DNA from: an uncultured Clostridia bacterium
GTDB lineage: Bacteria; Bacillota_A; Clostridia; Oscillospirales; Oscillospiraceae
DNA: 17,365 bases
Assembly (NCBI GenBank): GCA_949289625.1
Contig: CASEPH010000149.1
Span: forward strand, 1-17,365
Direction: 5' to 3'
A model generated the notes under the pieces. It did not search any database, was not told the origin of the DNA, and saw only the letters and a list, made by a program, of their open reading frames with translations. Shown piece by piece: positions 13,787-17,365 of this stretch. Both the position numbers and the translations under genes were made by a program. Position 1 is the first letter of the stretch; every line of letters begins with the position of its first letter.

Positions 13787-15088
13787 TTAGACTTTCTCTA
13801 AATAAGCCTTGCCACCCATATAGGGACGCAGAACCTCCGGAATGCGAACAGAGCCGTCGGCCTGCAGGTTATTTTCCAAAAATGCAATCAGCATTCTGGG
13901 TGGGGCCACACAGGTGTTGTTCAAGGTGTGGCACAACACATTCCGGCCGTTTTCGTCCTTGTAGCGGATGTGAAGCCGCCGGGCCTGGGCGTCTCCCAGA
14001 TTGGAGCAGGAGCAGACCTCAAAATATTTTTGCTGCCGGGGGCTCCAGGCTTCGATGTCGCAGGATTTCACCTTTAGATCCGCCAGATCGCCGGAGCAGC
14101 ACTCCAGCTGCCGCACGGGAATGTCCAGAGAACGGAACAGCTCTACGGAGTATTGCCAGAGTTTTTCGTACCAATCCATGCTGTCCTCGGGACGGCAGAC
14201 CACGATCATCTCCTGCTTTTCAAACTGATGAATCCGGTAGATGCCCCGTTCCTCAATACCGTGAGCGCCTTTTTCCTTTCGGAAACAGGGGGAATAGGAG
14301 GTCAGGGTCTGGGGCAGGGATTCGGCGGGCAGGATTTGGTCAATAAACCGACCAATCATGGAGTGCTCGGAGGTGCCGATGAGGTAGAGATCCTCGCCCT
14401 CAATTTTGTACATCATTGCGTCCATGTCCGTCTGGCTCATAACGCCTTCCACCACATTGCCGTGGATCATAAAGGGCGGAATGCAATAGGTGAAGCCCTT
14501 GTCGATCATAAAGTCCCGACCGTAGGCCAACACAGCTTCGTGGAGCCGGGCGATGTCTCCCAGCAGATAGTAGAAGCCGTTGCCGGAGACCCGACCGGCA
14601 GCATCCAGGTCGATGCCGTTAAAACGCTCCATCAGCTCGGTGTGGTAGGGAATCTCAAAGTCCGGAACTTTGGCCTCGCCAAACCGCTGCACTTCCACAT
14701 TATAGCTGTCGTCGGGACCGATGGGAACGGAGGGATCAATGATGTTGGGAATCACCAGAAGGATTTTCCGAATCTCTTCTGCCAGCGTGTCCTCCTTGGC
14801 CTCCAGTTCTGCCAGCCGATCGGCCTGGGCCTTAACCTTTTCCTTGAGGGCCTCCGCTTCCTCCAGCTTGGAGGGATCCTTTTTGGCCATGCCCATCAGC
14901 TTGCCCACTTCCTTGGACAGGCTGTTTCGCGCAGTACGGAGTTCCTGGGCCTCTGCAATGGCTGCCCGGTTTTCTGCGTCCAGAGCAATGACCTGATCCA
15001 CTAGAGGAAGTTTCTGATCCTGAAACTTCTTTTTGATGTTTTCCTTTACAATGTCAGGGTTCTCTCGAATGAATTTGATGTCGAGCAT
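13787..15088 (-). CDS. serS: Seryl-tRNA synthetase
   Basis: This 433-residue class IIa synthetase charges tRNA-Ser (and tRNA-Sec where present) with serine. The N-terminal 110 residues form the antiparallel coiled-coil arm that grips the long variable arm of tRNA-Ser. The catalytic core holds motif 2 in the region FRKEKGAHGIEERGIYR with HQFEKQE, and motif 3 is GSVRIPEVLRP (412-422). NTCVAPPRMLIAFLEN fits the serine-binding end of the core. GAGGTGG (15096-15102) lies inside the end of parB, and only 2 bases separate the two genes, so translation is coupled. No T-box leader is seen in front of it; expression seems to come from the parA promoter, which is unusual for a synthetase. Confidence 0.96.
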   Translation of the reverse strand: MLDIKFIRENPDIVKENIKKKFQDQKLPLVDQVIALDAENRAAIAEAQELRTARNSLSKEVGKLMGMAKKDPSKLEEAEALKEKVKAQADRLAELEAKEDTLAEEIRKILLVIPNIIDPSVPIGPDDSYNVEVQRFGEAKVPDFEIPYHTELMERFNGIDLDAAGRVSGNGFYYLLGDIARLHEAVLAYGRDFMIDKGFTYCIPPFMIHGNVVEGVMSQTDMDAMMYKIEGEDLYLIGTSEHSMIGRFIDQILPAESLPQTLTSYSPCFRKEKGAHGIEERGIYRIHQFEKQEMIVVCRPEDSMDWYEKLWQYSVELFRSLDIPVRQLECCSGDLADLKVKSCDIEAWSPRQQKYFEVCSCSNLGDAQARRLHIRYKDENGRNVLCHTLNNTCVAPPRMLIAFLENNLQADGSVRIPEVLRPYMGGKAYLEKV

Positions 15089-15090
15089 GA

Positions 15091-15987
15091 TTATTCCACC
15101 TCTGTATTGATGTGACTTTGTTGCAGATCCAAGGTTTCCAGTGCGTCAATAAGCCGCTGCAAATCCTCGTCTCCGTAGTATTCCAGTTCAAATTTTCCCC
15201 GCTTTTTTCCCGCGTGAATCACAACCTTCCGGCCCAGCCGTCGAGTCAGCGTGGTTTCGCATTCTTTATAATAGTCCACCTGCAGCACAGAGCGGGGTGT
15301 CTGCACAGGTTCCGGTTTCAGCATTCGTTTGACCAGGGCTTCGGTCTGCCGGACCGACAGCTGTTGCTCCAAAATCCGCTGGGCGGCATCCATCTGCCTG
15401 GATTCTGATTCCAGTGGGAGCAGGGCCCTTGCATGACCTGCGGACAGACTGCCGTCCGCCACCAGAGACAAAATGCTTTTCGGCAGTTTCAAAAGCCGCA
15501 GCGCATTGGCTACAGCGGGCCGGGATTTCCCAACCCCGTTGGCCGCTTCCTCCTGAGTCAAACCATAGGTGTTCATCAGGGTTTCGTAACCCTTGGCCTC
15601 CTCCAGGGGATTTAAATCCTCCCGCTGAAGATTTTCAATCAACGCCAACTGGGCCGCCTGCTTATCGTCCGCGTCAATCACGTTGACGGGGACCTCGGTA
15701 AGTCCAGCCATACGGGAGGCACGCCAGCGCCGTTCGCCGGCAATAATTTGATAGTACCCGGTAGACAGGGGCCGAACGGTAATGGGCTGAATCAGGCCGT
15801 GCTGGGCAATGGAATCCGCCAGCTCGGACAATGCGGCCTCATCAAAGTCGCTTCGGGGCTGATCTGGATTGGGCTCCAGTCTCTGAATAGGCAGGGAAGT
15901 GGGTGCAGACTGGTCCTCCGGGACGGCTGGCGTCTCGGAAAACAGGGCGCCAAGGCCCTTTCCCAGACCTTTTGATGATTTTGCCAT
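15091..15987 (-). CDS. parB: Chromosome-partitioning protein ParB (Spo0J)
   Basis: This 298-residue ParB/Spo0J binds parS, loads as a CTP-dependent sliding clamp and organises the origin region with SMC. The basic N-terminus AKSSKGLGKGLGALF is the usual ParA-stimulating segment. The CTPase domain has the GERRWRA motif at 84-90 and ENLQRE at 118-123. The HTH parS-reading domain lies at about 143-169 (YGLTQEEAANGVGKSRPAVANALR). The C-terminal dimer domain starts near 235. Two parS sites lie 0.9 kb upstream at 16893-16942, so the whole ParABS set is present. AAAGGAGA precedes the start. It follows parA by 77 bp on the same strand. Confidence 0.96.
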   Translation of the reverse strand: MAKSSKGLGKGLGALFSETPAVPEDQSAPTSLPIQRLEPNPDQPRSDFDEAALSELADSIAQHGLIQPITVRPLSTGYYQIIAGERRWRASRMAGLTEVPVNVIDADDKQAAQLALIENLQREDLNPLEEAKGYETLMNTYGLTQEEAANGVGKSRPAVANALRLLKLPKSILSLVADGSLSAGHARALLPLESESRQMDAAQRILEQQLSVRQTEALVKRMLKPEPVQTPRSVLQVDYYKECETTLTRRLGRKVVIHAGKKRGKFELEYYGDEDLQRLIDALETLDLQQSHINTEVE

Positions 15988-16064
15988 ATAACGTCTCCTT
16001 TACAGGATGATAGTGGGACATGGGATTCCGTTTAAAAGATGCCAGATAACTCTCTCTGTCCGGC

Positions 16065-16817
16065 TCAAACGGATTTCTTGATGACTTCTTCGGCAAGGGC
16101 CAAATAGCTTTCCGCACCCCGGCTGCACCGATCGTAGACGGTAATGGGAAGGCCGTGGCTGGGTGCTTCGCTGAGCCGGACGTTTCGGGGAATCACGGAG
16201 GCAAATACCTTCCCGGGGAAATGCCGCCGGACCTCTTGGGCCACCTGCATACTGAGATTGGTTCTGCCATCGTACATGGTCAGCACCAAACCAAAAATCC
16301 CAATTTGGGGCTGATAGGTTCGTTTTACAGCCCGCAGGGTGGTCATCAGATCGCTGAGGCCCTCCAGAGCGTAATACTCGCACTGTACCGGGATTAGCAC
16401 CTGATCCGCAGCACACAGGGCGTTGAGGGTGAGCAGCTCCAGAGAGGGGGGACAATCGATCAAAATGTAATCATACTGCTGACGCAGGGGAGCTAGCGCG
16501 TCCTTGAGACGAAATTCTCGGCGATCCAGGCTCACCAGTTCGATGCCTGCACCGGCCAGATCCGGCCCGCTGGGCAAAAGGTCGCCGTAATCTGTGTGGA
16601 TTATGGCGTCTGTGGCTGCCGTTCCATTGATGACCACGTCGTAAACCGTGGCTCTTTCCGGGACTTTTTCCACGCCCAGTCCCGATGTGGCGTTGGCCTG
16701 GGGATCAAAGTCGCACAGCAGTACTTTTTTCCCAAGCTGCGTCAGCGCTGCTGTCAGACTTACGGCGGTGGTGGTCTTTCCCACGCCGCCCTTTTGATTC
16801 ACCAGAGAGAGAATCAT
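16065..16817 (-). CDS. parA: Chromosome-partitioning ATPase ParA (Soj)
   Basis: This 250-residue deviant Walker ATPase of the Soj type binds DNA non-specifically as an ATP dimer, is released by ParB, and in Bacillus also controls DnaA. The deviant Walker A is KGGVGKTT (9-16, K9 and K14), Walker A' is CDFDPQAN (D36, D38) and Walker B is ILIDCPP (D121). The short N-terminus without an HTH marks the chromosomal, not plasmid type Ia, class. The start at 16817 has AAGGAGG at 16828-16834. It heads an apparent six-gene operon running through parB, serS, the unknown TM protein and the aroK-like gene to rlmH. Its promoter lies next to the first parS site. Confidence 0.96.
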   Translation of the reverse strand: MILSLVNQKGGVGKTTTAVSLTAALTQLGKKVLLCDFDPQANATSGLGVEKVPERATVYDVVINGTAATDAIIHTDYGDLLPSGPDLAGAGIELVSLDRREFRLKDALAPLRQQYDYILIDCPPSLELLTLNALCAADQVLIPVQCEYYALEGLSDLMTTLRAVKRTYQPQIGIFGLVLTMYDGRTNLSMQVAQEVRRHFPGKVFASVIPRNVRLSEAPSHGLPITVYDRCSRGAESYLALAEEVIKKSV

Positions 16818-16853
16818 CCTTCGGCCGCCTCCTTCAAGTTTGCTAGGATCTTC

Positions 16854-16882
16854 ATTATACTAAATGGCTCCTTACAATGCAA
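16854..16882 (-). promoter_or_regulatory. Sigma-A promoter of the parA operon
   Basis: On the - strand TTGCAT (16882 to 16877) and TATAAT (16859 to 16854) have a 17-bp spacer. The -10 is perfect. The -35 is 10 bp from the edge of the first parS site, so ParB bound there could repress it. Confidence 0.8.
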
Positions 16883-16892
16883 GAGACTTTCA

Positions 16893-16908
16893 CGTTTCAC
16901 GTGAAACA
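16893..16908. promoter_or_regulatory. parS site 1
   Basis: CGTTTCACGTGAAACA matches the parS consensus TGTTTCACGTGAAACA at 15 of 16 positions; only the first base differs. It lies between the divergent promoters of parA and the CoA-transferase gene. Confidence 0.93.
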
Positions 16909-16926
16909 TTTTCCTGGGTATCAAAA

Positions 16927-16942
16927 TGTTTCACGTGAAACA
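16927..16942. promoter_or_regulatory. parS site 2
   Basis: TGTTTCACGTGAAACA is a perfect 16-of-16 parS palindrome. It is 34 bp from site 1 centre to centre and 9 bp from the -35 of the promoter that runs rightward. Confidence 0.97.
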
Positions 16943-16951
16943 TAGAAATCG

Positions 16952-16980
16952 TTTGCATTTTTTCCGAATCCCATTATAAT
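16952..16980 (+). promoter_or_regulatory. Sigma-A promoter of the CoA-transferase gene
   Basis: TTTGCA (16952-16957) and TATAAT (16975-16980) have a 17-bp spacer and lie 34 bp ahead of ATG 17015. The -10 is perfect and the -35 matches at 4 of 6 positions. Confidence 0.8.
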
Positions 16981-17014
16981 ATACCTCAGAACTGTATACA
17001 AGGAGAATCCGTTG

Positions 17015-17365
17015 ATGAATTCCTATGAGAAAGCATATAAAGAAAAATTGGTGACCTTGGAAGAGGCGCTGGACTCCCTTCAAAATGGGGATGTGATTGG
17101 CACAAGCCAATGTGCCAACGAACCCACAGCGTTCTTTGACGCCATGCACAGGCTGCATGGAAAGGGCAAGCACTTTCGGATGTTTGCACCCATGTGCTTT
17201 CAGGCCCATGAGTTTATGTCCAATCCCATCTATCGGGATACCTTTGATATGGACATCACCTTTCTGATGGGCGCCACCAGAAAGGGACGGGAAGGAGGCC
17301 TTTTCAGCTACTATCCCGGAGATCTGCACAATGGAGCCGGACGCTGGATCAGTGTCAACGGCTGC
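17015..17365 (+). CDS. Acetyl-CoA hydrolase/transferase family protein, N-terminal part
   Basis: The first 117 residues of a gene cut by the window end. It begins MNSYEKAYKEKLVTLEEALD and continues LQNGDVIGTSQCANEPTAF, HFRMFAPMCFQ and FLMGATRKGREGG, the pattern of the N-terminal domain of the acetyl-CoA hydrolase/transferase family. That family includes 4-hydroxybutyrate, butyryl and succinyl CoA:acetate CoA-transferases of fermenting Clostridia. The catalytic glutamate lies in the missing C-terminal part, so the substrate cannot be assigned. AGGAG at 17001-17005 serves ATG 17015; an in-frame TTG directly before it (17012) is a less likely start. It is transcribed away from parA from its own promoter next to parS. 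Confidence 0.85.
   Translation, partial: MNSYEKAYKEKLVTLEEALDSLQNGDVIGTSQCANEPTAFFDAMHRLHGKGKHFRMFAPMCFQAHEFMSNPIYRDTFDMDITFLMGATRKGREGGLFSYYPGDLHNGAGRWISVNGC

Noticed and set aside
16931..17329. 132-codon - strand frame at the right edge
   Set aside because: Complement of the CoA-transferase gene and runs through a parS site; no ribosome site.

Overview
The window reads as chromosomal DNA of a low-to-mid GC Gram-positive anaerobe of the Clostridia, most likely the Oscillospiraceae (Flavonifractor/Oscillibacter-like). This placement is an inference from several signs: strong AGGAGG ribosome sites, housekeeping sigma promoters of TTGACA/TATAAT type, a surface protein with C-terminal SLH repeats, a Firmicute-type Soj/Spo0J partition locus with canonical parS sites, a PolA that has lost its proofreading residues, and the start of a fermentation-type CoA-transferase. 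No prophage, insertion sequence or CRISPR array was seen.

Left half, + strand (489-9385). A 5'-truncated MATE transporter remnant on the - strand is followed by a THUMP-type RNA methyltransferase, polA, rimI and tsaD (the last two overlap). After tsaD comes a 455-bp non-coding stretch. It holds three tandem DnaA-box-like 9-mers flanked by a 14-bp direct repeat, then a strong promoter, a leader that can fold into five nested helices, tRNA-Thr(CGU) and an intrinsic terminator. After roughly 370 bp with no recognisable gene, a near-consensus promoter drives a two-gene ADP-ribose module: a macro-domain protein with a C-terminal helical/HTH-like region, and an ADP-ribosylglycohydrolase. A VWA-domain protein follows. 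Its Shine-Dalgarno sequence is buried in a 24-position hairpin. A terminator at 9437-9474 closes this half.

Right half, - strand (9476-16817). Read in its own direction it is an apparent operon: parA (soj), parB (spo0J), serS, an unknown single-TM protein, aroK-like kinase and rlmH. There is a perfect 15-bp hairpin between aroK and rlmH. A separately promoted secreted DUF4127 protein with three SLH domains follows. Its promoter lies inside a 12-bp perfect inverted repeat that looks like an operator.

Right edge. Two parS sites lie 34 bp apart between divergent promoters, one for parA and one for an acetyl-CoA hydrolase/transferase family gene cut by the window end.

Most genes are core housekeeping (tRNA t6A modification, ribosomal protein acetylation, rRNA methylation, DNA repair, seryl-tRNA charging, chromosome segregation). 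The most notable signals are non-coding: the DnaA-box cluster, the parS pair, the structured RNA ahead of the tRNA, the SD-sequestering hairpin and the SLH-gene operator. The macro/ARH/VWA gene set is the best candidate for a lesser-described system.
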